A stretch of 58,301 nucleotides of DNA from Bradyrhizobium archetypum (GTDB taxonomy: Bacteria > Pseudomonadota > Alphaproteobacteria > Rhizobiales > Xanthobacteraceae), in NCBI RefSeq assembly GCF_013114835.1, contig NZ_JAAVLW010000015.1:1-58301 (forward strand), read 5' to 3'. Made by a program: the position numbers and the translations under genes. The notes beneath the pieces were generated by a model. It worked only from the letters and a program-made list of their open reading frames with translations. It searched no databases and was not told the DNA's origin. The first letter of the stretch is position 1, and the number at the start of each line of letters is the position of its first letter. Positions 24,757-32,900 of this stretch are shown piece by piece.

Positions 24757-25749
24757 GTGAAGCCAAGAGTTGTCCGGGGCGCACTGCTCACACTACTGGC
24801 GGTCGTATCCGCCATAGCCGCCCAGGCCCAAGCCATAGCCCAAGGCCAATCATGGCCGGAGAAGGCGATCACCTTCATCGTGCCGTTCGCGGCCGGTGGC
24901 GGCACCGACGCCTTTGCCCGCCCGCTTGCGGCCCAGCTCGATACCCAGTTGGGCAAGCGCGTGCTGATCGAAAACCGCGCGGGCGCCGGTGGCACTGTCG
25001 GCGCTTCCGCAGCCTCCAAGGCCGCGCCCGACGGCTACACCTTCTTCATGGGTGCCGCGCATCACGCCATCGCCCCCTCGCTCTATCCGAACCTCGACTA
25101 CAACATCGAGAAGGATTTCATCGCGGTGGCATTGATCGCGCGGCCGCCGCAGGTGGTCGTCGTCAATCCGGACAAGGTCGCCGCCAAGACACTGGCCGAG
25201 TTCATTGCCTACGCCAAGGCCAATCCGGGCAAGTTGAACTACGGCTCCGCCGGGGCCGGCACCACGCACCACCTCGCAGGCGAATTGTTCAAAATCCTGA
25301 CCAAGACGAACATTCAGCACGTTCCCTATCGCGGCGCAGGCCCCGCGATGCAGGATCTCATCGCCGGTCACGTGCCCGTCGTGTTCGACGGGCTCGGTTC
25401 GTCGGCCGGGCCCGTCAGGGCCGGACAATTGCGCGCACTTGCTGTCGCCGCGCCGAAGCGCGTGTCGGCCTTCCCCGATCTTCCGACCGCCGCGGAAGCG
25501 GGCCTCCCCGGCTATGAGGTGTCGACCTGGTACGGCCTGTTCGCACCGAAGAACACGCCGCCGGCAATTGTTGCGCAGATGGCCAAGGAGTTGCAGAAGG
25601 CCATGCAGACGCCTGCCATCAAGGAGGCCTGGGAGCGCAACGGCTCCGACGTCCCCGATGTCACGGGGCCTGCGTTCGCGAAAATGGTATCCGCGGAAGT
25701 CGAGCGCTGGCGCAAGGTCGTGACGGAAGCAAACGTGAAGCTGGATTAG
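24757..25749 (+). CDS. Bug/TctC-family periplasmic substrate-binding protein
   Basis: Periplasmic binding protein of 330 residues of the Bug (tripartite tricarboxylate transporter receptor) family. The signal peptide occupies about residues 1-29 (cleavage near AIAQG). The family beta-hairpin PFAAGGGTD is at about residue 44, followed by the GAGGTVG and AAPDGYTFF segments and YRGAGPAMQDLIAGHV, all contacting a carboxylate ligand. The start is GTG 24757 with GGAGG 8 bases upstream; the nearby ATG is out of frame. No TctA/TctB membrane genes are nearby, so it is an orphan receptor, common in Bradyrhizobium. It converges on a second Bug protein across a long hairpin. Confidence 0.9.
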   Translation: MKPRVVRGALLTLLAVVSAIAAQAQAIAQGQSWPEKAITFIVPFAAGGGTDAFARPLAAQLDTQLGKRVLIENRAGAGGTVGASAASKAAPDGYTFFMGAAHHAIAPSLYPNLDYNIEKDFIAVALIARPPQVVVVNPDKVAAKTLAEFIAYAKANPGKLNYGSAGAGTTHHLAGELFKILTKTNIQHVPYRGAGPAMQDLIAGHVPVVFDGLGSSAGPVRAGQLRALAVAAPKRVSAFPDLPTAAEAGLPGYEVSTWYGLFAPKNTPPAIVAQMAKELQKAMQTPAIKEAWERNGSDVPDVTGPAFAKMVSAEVERWRKVVTEANVKLD

Positions 25750-25770
25750 TCTCGGACTGGCAGGCTCGCC

Positions 25771-25808
25771 ATCGCGCGCCGTCCCAGCAACGGCTGGCGG
25801 CGCGCGAT
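25771..25808. terminator. Bidirectional hairpin between convergent receptor genes
   Basis: Perfect 11-bp outer stem ATCGCGCGCCG (25771-25781) with CGGCGCGCGAT (25798-25808), and a 5-bp inner stem CCAGC/GGCTGG-type around an AACG loop, with a two-base bulge. It lies between the ends of two convergent binding-protein genes. There is only a short T-run (GGTTT) on the right, so it may act as a barrier for both transcripts; its termination efficiency is uncertain. Confidence 0.6.
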
Positions 25809-25858
25809 CGGTTTAACGGCCCTTGGCCGCGGCGGTTTCAGCGCTGTCGCGCGAGGCC

Positions 25859-26851
25859 TTACTTCGCTTCGCTCGCCTTGATGCCCGAGCTTTCGATGAG
25901 CTTTGCGACACGTGGCAGGTCCGCCGCGAACAGGCGCGCATGCGCTTCCGGCGTCAACTCGTTATCCGGGAACGGCAGGGTTCCGAGTTGCTTGAGCTTT
26001 TCCAGAAGCTCCGGCTCCGATAGTGCGGCGCGGAGCGCCGAATTCAGCGCGTTGACGGTCTCCTTGGGCGTGCCTTTTGCCACGTAGAGCCCATGCCACA
26101 TCGAGTAGCTGACCTCGGGCATGCCAAGCTCGGCGGTGGTCGGCACGTCCTTCAACTGTTCGAGACGTTGTGGCGATGTAATAGCGATGCCGTGCAACGT
26201 TCCGGCCTGAATCTGCGGCAGCGCGTTGGTCACCTGATCCCACAACAGATCGATCTGCCCAGCCAGGAGATCGGCAATCGCCGGAGCCGACCCGCGATAG
26301 GCCACGACCGTCGGCTTGAAGCCAAGCACATTGCCCATCATCACGGCGCACAGGTGGCTATTGGTCCCCAGACCACCATGTGCGAAATTCGCCTTGTCGC
26401 GTTGCGCCTTGATCCAGGCCACATGGTCCTTCGGACTTTCGCCGGGAATCGACTTGCGGCCGATCAGAACCATCGGCGCGTTGTTGACGAGGCCGACCGC
26501 CTCGAACGCCGTGTTGGTATCGTAGCGCAGGTTGGTGAACAGGCTGGGTGCCGCGAGCAACGCGACATGGTTGATCAGGATTGTCGAACCGTCGGGCGCC
26601 GATCGGGCCACGCGATCATTGGCCAGCGTGCTACCGCCTCCGACCACGTTCTCGATGATGATGGTTTGGCCAAGCGTGCGCGACATCCGCTCGCCGATCA
26701 GACGAGCGACGGTGTCGGTGCCGCCGCCGGCCGCAAAGGGCACGACCAGCGTCACCGTCTTGGCCGTCGATTGCGCGTGCGCCTGCGGCGAAAGCGCTGC
26801 TATCAGCAGGCCAAGGCAAGCAACTGCGCTTCTTAAGGGAAAATTGGTCAC
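25859..26851 (-). CDS. Bug/TctC-family periplasmic substrate-binding protein
   Basis: Second Bug-type receptor, also 330 residues. The signal peptide (about 1-27) ends near AHAQ, and the ligand-binding PFAAGGGTD is at about residue 38, followed by VGGGSTLAN, AYRGSAPAIADLLAGQI and a C-terminal helix. GTG 26851 is preferred because GGGAGG lies 8 bases upstream; the frame remains open farther upstream but without sense. It is divergent from dgoK, 189 bp away, so a sugar acid on the galactonate route is a candidate ligand; this is inference from position. No membrane subunits are nearby. It differs enough from the neighbouring receptor that the two should bind different ligands. Confidence 0.88.
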   Translation of the reverse strand: MTNFPLRSAVACLGLLIAALSPQAHAQSTAKTVTLVVPFAAGGGTDTVARLIGERMSRTLGQTIIIENVVGGGSTLANDRVARSAPDGSTILINHVALLAAPSLFTNLRYDTNTAFEAVGLVNNAPMVLIGRKSIPGESPKDHVAWIKAQRDKANFAHGGLGTNSHLCAVMMGNVLGFKPTVVAYRGSAPAIADLLAGQIDLLWDQVTNALPQIQAGTLHGIAITSPQRLEQLKDVPTTAELGMPEVSYSMWHGLYVAKGTPKETVNALNSALRAALSEPELLEKLKQLGTLPFPDNELTPEAHARLFAADLPRVAKLIESSGIKASEAK

Positions 26852-26903
26852 GATGGCGTCCTCCCAAGGTCTTTGTCTTTTTTTTGTCATGCCACGTGTC
26901 GCG

Positions 26904-26919
26904 GATGTTTGATCTTTGG
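26904..26919 (-). promoter_or_regulatory. 16-base leader element shared with acdS
   Basis: On the minus strand this reads CCAAAGATCAAACATC, upstream of the Bug receptor gene at 26851. CCAAAGATCAGACATC, differing at one base, lies at 20605-20620 just upstream of acdS. Both are on the coding strand in the leader of a metabolic gene. Its nature is unknown. Confidence 0.3.
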
Positions 26920-27039
26920 CATGGTCCGGGATCATGCTGATTGCGCTTCCGCAAATCAAATGGAAAGCGGGCGTAGCTCGCTGTAGCACCGACGTGATAC
27001 GATGCCCCCAAGCGCAGATAGCATCGGGACAGACTTGAA

Positions 27040-27954
27040 ATGAGCGAGGCTGCATATGTCGCGGTCGATTGGGGCACGAGCAGTTTCCGGCTTTGGCTGA
27101 TCGACCGGGCCGGCAACGTGCTGGGGGAACGGCGCAGCCATGAGGGCATGACGGCGGCAGCCAAGCCCGGCTTTGCAGCCGTGCTGCAATCACATCTCGA
27201 AGCCGTCGGCGCCGCACATGAGCTACCCGTCATCATCTGCGGCATGGCCGGCGCCCGGCAGGGATGGGTTGAAGCCGGATATGTCGATACGCCCGCGCAA
27301 CTCGCAGATATCCTCGCGCATGCCGTGCCGGTTCCGGGACAGCACCGTGACATCCGCATCCTTCCCGGAATTGCACAACGGGACCGCAAGGCGCCGGATG
27401 TCATGCGCGGCGAGGAGACACAATTGCTCGGCGTCCTGGGCATGGACGCTGCGGGTGAAGCAGTCATCTGCATGCCGGGCACCCACTCGAAGTGGGTCAA
27501 GACGAAGGGAGCAACCGTCGAACGCTTCGCCACCTTCATGACCGGCGAATTGTTCGACGCCATATCGCGACAAACCATCCTGTCCCACGCGGTGGCCGGC
27601 GCCGATGAATCGGATGATATCGACGCGTTCAAGTCGGCGGTCGCAGCCGCCTTCGAGACGCCGGCGAACGCCGCCAATCTGCTGTTTCAGGTGCGATCGG
27701 GCCAACTGCTTTATGGCGACAAACCATCCTCGGCCCGGGAAAAAATATCGGGCACGCTGATCGGTCTCGAATTGGCGGCGGGGCTCGCCGGAGAGATTCC
27801 GAAGGCCGGCATCACGCTGGTGGCGTCGGGCAGACTTCAGATGCTTTACCAGTTGGCGTTCGAGACGGTTTCGGTTCCTGTCCGGTCGATCGGCGCCGAG
27901 GATGCCGTCCGTCGCGGCCTTTCGATGGCCGCTCAAGCGATTTGGAACGTATGA
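27040..27954 (+). CDS. dgoK: 2-dehydro-3-deoxygalactonokinase
   Basis: Cytoplasmic kinase of 304 residues that phosphorylates 2-keto-3-deoxygalactonate to its 6-phosphate in the De Ley-Doudoroff pathway of galactose/galactonate use. The N-terminal phosphate-binding loop of the actin-like kinase fold is VAVDWGTSSFRLWLIDRAG (residues about 6-24); CGMAGARQGW and the CMPGTHSKWV segment are characteristic of DgoK; a Gly-rich ALVASGRLQ-type motif near the end binds adenine. It is directly followed by the aldolase gene dgoA with a stop/start overlap, which supports the assignment. It is divergent from a Bug-family receptor. Confidence 0.9.
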   Translation: MSEAAYVAVDWGTSSFRLWLIDRAGNVLGERRSHEGMTAAAKPGFAAVLQSHLEAVGAAHELPVIICGMAGARQGWVEAGYVDTPAQLADILAHAVPVPGQHRDIRILPGIAQRDRKAPDVMRGEETQLLGVLGMDAAGEAVICMPGTHSKWVKTKGATVERFATFMTGELFDAISRQTILSHAVAGADESDDIDAFKSAVAAAFETPANAANLLFQVRSGQLLYGDKPSSAREKISGTLIGLELAAGLAGEIPKAGITLVASGRLQMLYQLAFETVSVPVRSIGAEDAVRRGLSMAAQAIWNV

Positions 27955-27965
27955 AGGATCAGACG

Positions 27966-28601
27966 ATGAGCGTTGTCCCATTTCCTCCAATGAAGCGTCC
28001 GCTGGTCGCGATCCTGCGCGGCGTGCGGCCCGAGGAAACGGCCGATATCGTCAGTGTGTTGATTGACAGCGGCATGACGGCGATCGAGATTCCGCTCAAC
28101 TCGCCGGATCCGTTCCGCTCCATCGAGATCGCCGTCAGCAAAGTCCCTGCCGCGATCCTCATCGGCGCCGGCACGGTGTTGACGCTGGAAGATGTCGCGC
28201 GGCTGCACGACGTGGGCGGCCGCCTCATGGTCTCTCCCAACGTCGATCCCGAAATCATCGCCGGTGCCCGAGCACGCGGCATGGTTACGATGCCCGGCGT
28301 CTTCACCCCGACGGAGGCGCTGCTGGCCGCCAGGGCGGGCGCCTCGAGCCTCAAATTCTTTCCGGCGAGCGTGCTAGGCGCCGCCGGTATCACCGCCATT
28401 CGCGCCGTGCTTCCCCCCGACCTGATGATCGCCGCCGTGGGCGGCGTCTCCGATGCGAACTTTGCGGAGTACACCGACGCCGGCATTGTCGCGTTCGGAC
28501 TTGGCAGCAGCCTCTACAAACCCGGGATGACGGCGGGGCAAGTAGCCGACCGCGCCAGAGCGACGATCGAGGCGTATGACAAGGCCGTTCAGCAGCGGTA
28601 G
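27966..28601 (+). CDS. dgoA: 2-dehydro-3-deoxy-6-phosphogalactonate aldolase
   Basis: Class I aldolase of 211 residues that cleaves 2-keto-3-deoxy-6-phosphogalactonate to pyruvate and glyceraldehyde 3-phosphate, completing the step after DgoK. The KDPG/KDPGal aldolase hallmarks are present: VAILRGVRPEE with the catalytic Glu region, AIEIPLNSP, LIGAGTVL, and the Schiff-base Lys130 in SLKFFPAS. EIPLNSP, rather than the EITLRT of KDPG aldolases, points to the KDPGal type. ATG 27966 has AAGGA 7 bases upstream; ATG 27951 overlaps the dgoK stop (ATGA) and is the alternative. The galactonate dehydratase gene is not in this window. Confidence 0.9.
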   Translation: MSVVPFPPMKRPLVAILRGVRPEETADIVSVLIDSGMTAIEIPLNSPDPFRSIEIAVSKVPAAILIGAGTVLTLEDVARLHDVGGRLMVSPNVDPEIIAGARARGMVTMPGVFTPTEALLAARAGASSLKFFPASVLGAAGITAIRAVLPPDLMIAAVGGVSDANFAEYTDAGIVAFGLGSSLYKPGMTAGQVADRARATIEAYDKAVQQR

Positions 28602-28658
28602 GTGACAGCCTAATCGTTGCGCGCAGGCACACCGCTTACGATGGCCAGATTCGCGGCT

Positions 28659-28841
28659 CTAATTATACGGTTCAAACCTGGCAACCCGCATTGGCCCTTC
28701 CCACAGCTCTACCGGCCTGTCTTGAACTAGCTGTTTCGCCCGCTCTTTGGCATCTTCCAAGCTGTTGCAATGAAGGTCGATACGGGTAATGGCTTCGTCC
28801 TGTGACGTCAGCTCGAAGGCGTGATAACATTTTAGCGGCAT
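28659..28841 (-). CDS. Small cytoplasmic protein of unknown function
   Basis: Protein of 60 residues beginning MPLKCYHAFELTSQD at ATG 28841, with AGAGGAA 6 bases upstream. It has a clean alpha/beta pattern (strand-helix-strand): IDLHCNSLEDAKERAKQLV followed by VELWEGPMRVARFEP. Its size and quality of initiation signal suggest a genuine small gene. No function is recognised. It ends 57 bp from the end of dgoA, with which it converges. Confidence 0.6.
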   Translation of the reverse strand: MPLKCYHAFELTSQDEAITRIDLHCNSLEDAKERAKQLVQDRPVELWEGPMRVARFEPYN

Positions 28842-29388
28842 CGGCGTTCCTCTATCAGGATAGCGTTACCGCCTTTGCGTTGTCTCAGGCCATATACCGA
28901 TAGACATAGAGTTGGATGCTGGGGCTGCCGACTTCGGTGACTCGCCAGTTGACCGATAAGGCACTTCCTTCAGATGGCGGGCTCAGCCGTGGGGAACGTC
29001 TTGAGCGCACGACGTCCTAGTCCTCAGGCGGGCGCTTTGACTTTCCTGCGTTGCAGGAACGCAGTTCTTGCGTGGTCCCCTTAATCGTTCCGAGCATCGC
29101 TGCACTAGCCGAGCCAAGCCGGCCGGCTTCTGCGACGTGATCGCAATGGCAAAGTGCGGTGGGCAACGTATGCGCCGGGCGACCTTTTGGGATTGCCGAT
29201 GTTGACCAAGGGTCTCCACCATCCCCGCCGGTAGCAGATCGTTTTTCGGGTCTGAGCTGATTTGTCGAAGAGTGACGGTGTCGAATATTGTTGGGTGTCA
29301 AAAGCCGGCATCGGCCCTGCTGACATCGATATCACCGACGGGTGCTGGGAAAGACGCTGTGAAAAAGAAGCCGCAAGTGGGAGCGGCC
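28842..29388. other. Gene-poor, possibly decayed region
   Basis: About 550 bp without a convincing gene. Base composition is less GC-rich than the flanks. A possible 41-codon minus-strand frame lies at 28885-29010 (GTG start), ending VTEVGSPSIQLYVYRYMA, which looks protein-like and could be the tail of a lost gene or a very small gene. The other frames of 70-95 codons here overlap one another and lack ribosome-binding sites. The stretch begins the unusual segment that runs to the tRNA gene at 33.4 kb. Confidence 0.4.
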
Positions 29389-29541
29389 TTATTGCTCCTC
29401 CAATCGGCGAAGCTGAGCCAGTAACTCTGCCTCTAGTTCCCGAAGGTGAGCTGCCGTCGGTTCACGAAAGTACTCTTTGGCGAGCTGTCTGCAGCGCGCC
29501 AACTTTTCATTGATTACCAGCTTCTCCCGCTCGCGATCCAT
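29389..29541 (-). CDS. Possible 50-residue helical protein
   Basis: Short frame encoding 50 residues, beginning MDREREKLVINEKLARCRQL and ending LRRLEEQ. It is almost wholly amphipathic helix with a regular charged pattern (REKLVINEKLARCRQLAKEY, then HLRELEAELLAQLRRLEE), much more protein-like than competing frames. There is no strong Shine-Dalgarno sequence before ATG 29541, which lowers confidence. A regulatory or stress small protein is possible; nothing more can be said. Confidence 0.45.
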   Translation of the reverse strand: MDREREKLVINEKLARCRQLAKEYFREPTAAHLRELEAELLAQLRRLEEQ

Positions 29542-29914
29542 AAACGTAAGATGCGGCAGAGCGGACAACGGTTCAACACCAACATACTATGAGAAGGTTG
29601 CCGGCCGCAACTGTGACGTGCAGAACAAGCCATTCTCGCCGGCCTCATCTCATCCACCCCCCACACCGGGGCTTGCGGTGTGGCGCAAAAACGGTTCATT
29701 CTGAACGTAAGACCTTTTTCAAGGGGGTTGGATGCGTCTCGCGGCGCACCAAGACGCAAGCAATGGCAGCTAGCTCGCCTTCCTCCCGGAGAACGAGTTA
29801 TCCGGTTCAGACACTGCGGCGTGTAGCCTGGACTGCCGGCGCCAGAAAATTTGGACTTTGCGTCGGGGCAGCTAGCGGGCTGCCGCGCCGCGCTGGGCAG
29901 GCGAGGTCAAGCCC
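29542..29914. other. Intergenic region upstream of the RR-RTX gene
   Basis: About 370 bp with no convincing gene. It contains a perfect 8-bp hairpin, CCACACCG (29661-29668) and CGGTGTGG (29676-29683) with a 7-base loop. The promoter of the response-regulator/RTX gene should be here, and the GAGG at 29903-29906 is its ribosome-binding site. Confidence 0.45.
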
Positions 29915-32900
29915 ATGCTAGATGTGTCCGCAGACCAGGGAACATTCACGCGCTGCATCCGACTGGCGATCGCAGACCCACAACCGATCGTTCTGCAGGG
30001 GTTGAAATCGGTATTTGCAGCACAGCACGACTTCGAGATTGTTGCGTCGTGCGGCACCGGAACAAGCTGCCTCGAAGCAATTCGGAATTTGTCACCCAAC
30101 GTGGCGCTTGTTGCCGACACGTTGCCTGATGTGACGGTATCCGAGATCCTGGCCATTGCGACAGCCGAGCATCTTCCCACTCGTCTGGTGTTCTTCACCG
30201 AATCCGAAAGACACGACGATCTCACCGCAGCAATCGCGGCCGGCGCTTGCAGCGCCATTTCGAAGTACGCGAACACCGACACCATGCTGCGATCCCTGAG
30301 GCTGATTACGGAGCACGTCAGTGCGTCACCGGAACACTCCCAAGACCTCTCGCCAAATGAGAAGGGAATAGATGGCGCCAAAATTGAAAAAATGCTGGGG
30401 CTGCTGACGCACCGCGAGAGCCAAATTGTGCGATTAGTGTCCGGAGGTTTGTCGAACAAGGAGATTGCGCGCCAGCTGAACATTTCCCAAGGCACAGTCA
30501 AAGTACACCTCCATAACATATTTCAGAAGCTTGAAATCAGTAATAGGACCGTGCTCGCCACGATCGCATTGTTGCAGCGACCCGCGAGCTTCGGCACGCT
30601 CTCGCTCGCAGCCCTGGCGTTCGCAATTTTGGACGACGTCAAGGCGTCGGACACGAAAAACACCTTGCTGGATGACGACAGCACCGCCTACAAGGATATG
30701 GAGCACTCCGCATTTGAGCTCTGGAAGAAGGCGATCCTCCGGCACGTCATCGTTGTGGATCCCGGCGAGACAGTCCCGCTTACCCAGAGAGGCTCCTCAA
30801 TCAAGGTGAGCCAAGCTGCGAATCCAGCGGCGAGAATGGAAGAGCTGCACGCGGCTGAGCAGGCCGTTCTCGCCAACGCCGGGAGAGGCTATGGCCCGAT
30901 TGGATCCAGCACGCCCTATCTTTTCATTTCGCCGCTGCTGCAAGCGATTAACAATAGCCAAGCCGGCGGCCCCACGGCGCAGCCGCAGTTCCCGCCGCTG
31001 GAGTTTGCCTCGAATCCGATAAAGAATCATGGAGGGTATGGCGCCTTCACCATGACGGCGGTCGGCGCGGTGATCTACACGCTCGACAACTCCAATGCCG
31101 CGGTGCCGCCGCCCGATCCGGGCAAAACCCTGATCGACACCTCCACGATCGCCACCACGGATGGCGCCACACAAGTGGCGACAATTGCCATTCATGGCGC
31201 CAGCGATGTCGCCAACGATGTCGACAAGCTGGATCCAGGGTCAGCTGTCCAGGTAACACTTGGACACGAGAGCGTCACCGGAGAAGGAAACGCGGGTCAA
31301 GTAATCCGTGGCGACGCCGGTGACGACACCCTCAACGGCGGCGCCTTAGCGGATGTTATGTATGGAGGCTCAGGGAACGATACGATCAAGGGTAAAGGTG
31401 GAGACGACACGATCTGCGGAGGATCCGGTAGCGACACCATCACTGGCGACAACGGCAACGATATCATCATCGGCGGACATGGCCGTCACCAGCTGGCGGA
31501 CAGCAACGGTGATGACACCTTTGTCTATGTTTCAGCGATCGACACCAACTCTGCCCAGTTCGATACCTTTGTCGATTTCACATCGGGGGCGGACAAGATC
31601 AACCTGGCAGCTTTGGGCGCGCTGGCGTTCCTGCACATGACGTCAATAAACACGTCAGTGCCGCCGCATACCCTCGCCTGGATCTACAATCCCACAAGCA
31701 ATGAAACGATCATCTATGTGAATCCGACGGATCGCAGCCTTGATATCGGCGATCGGCGTCTGCTGGAGATCCACTTGCAGGGAGTTGTGTCCGTTGCAGA
31801 GTCGGATTTCGTCTACGAGCCGGACGCAGCGGCTGTCGCGGCGGCTTTGGAGGGAATCGATCCTGCGCTGCTGCTGGCGAGCGCGAGCGATGGGACCGTT
31901 CTGACGACGGGCAGCGCCGATGCCTCCATCGAAGCGGAGGCAAACGATAGCACGCCCGTGATGGGTGGTTTCTGGACCAGGCCAGCCGAGGACGGCTTCA
32001 GGTTCCATTTCGCGCGGGACCGTATCGGTTCTATCGATTCGACCAGGCTCACCAGCTTCGGCGACGATGCGCCTTATGCAACGGAAGCGAGCGACGATGG
32101 TGCGGTTACTATGCCTGTGCACGTATCATCAATCGGGGCTGCTCAGAGCCACGCACCCGTCCTGATCGAGGAAAATCTCGCATTCCAGAACGAGCCGGCC
32201 CACGCGAATACCGGCGCTGTGACGACCGGGCATGGCAAGGCGCACGTGGCAGCCGGACTTGAACTTTTCGAGTTTGTGACCCCGGTACCAGTCGCCGAGC
32301 CCGTCGAACCTAGCGTCGCACCTGGCAACAGCGGGGGCCACGGCAACTCGCAGCACGCTGCGCAGTCCTCCTCGGCAAAAGCATCAGAAGCCGCCGAGCT
32401 GGCCGAACCTGGTATCACATCGGGTAACGATATTAGCCACGGCAACGCGCAGCATGCGTCGAACTCGGCCACGGCGAAGGCTGCAGCGGCCGCCGAGCCG
32501 GCAGAACCCGGCGTGACAACCGGGAACAGCAAGTCGGAGCACCCTTCGCACTCGGCCTCTGCAAGCGCTATGGGAGCGGCCGAGCCGATCGAAACTAGCG
32601 TCGCCCCAGGTAATAGCGCGGGTCACGGTAACTCGCAGCACGCTTCGCAATCCGCCGCCGCGAAAGCATCAGCAGCCGCCGAGCTGGCGGAACCTGGTAT
32701 CACATCGGGTAACGGTATTAGCCACGGCAACGCGCAGCATGCGTCGAACTCGGCCACGGCGAAGGCTGCAGTGGCCGCCGAGCCGACAGAACCGGGCGTC
32801 ACATCCGGGCACAGCAAGTCGGAGCACCCTTCACACACGGCCTCTGCAAGCGCGATGGGAGCGGCCGAGCTGATCGAAACCAGCGTCGCCGCCGGTAATA

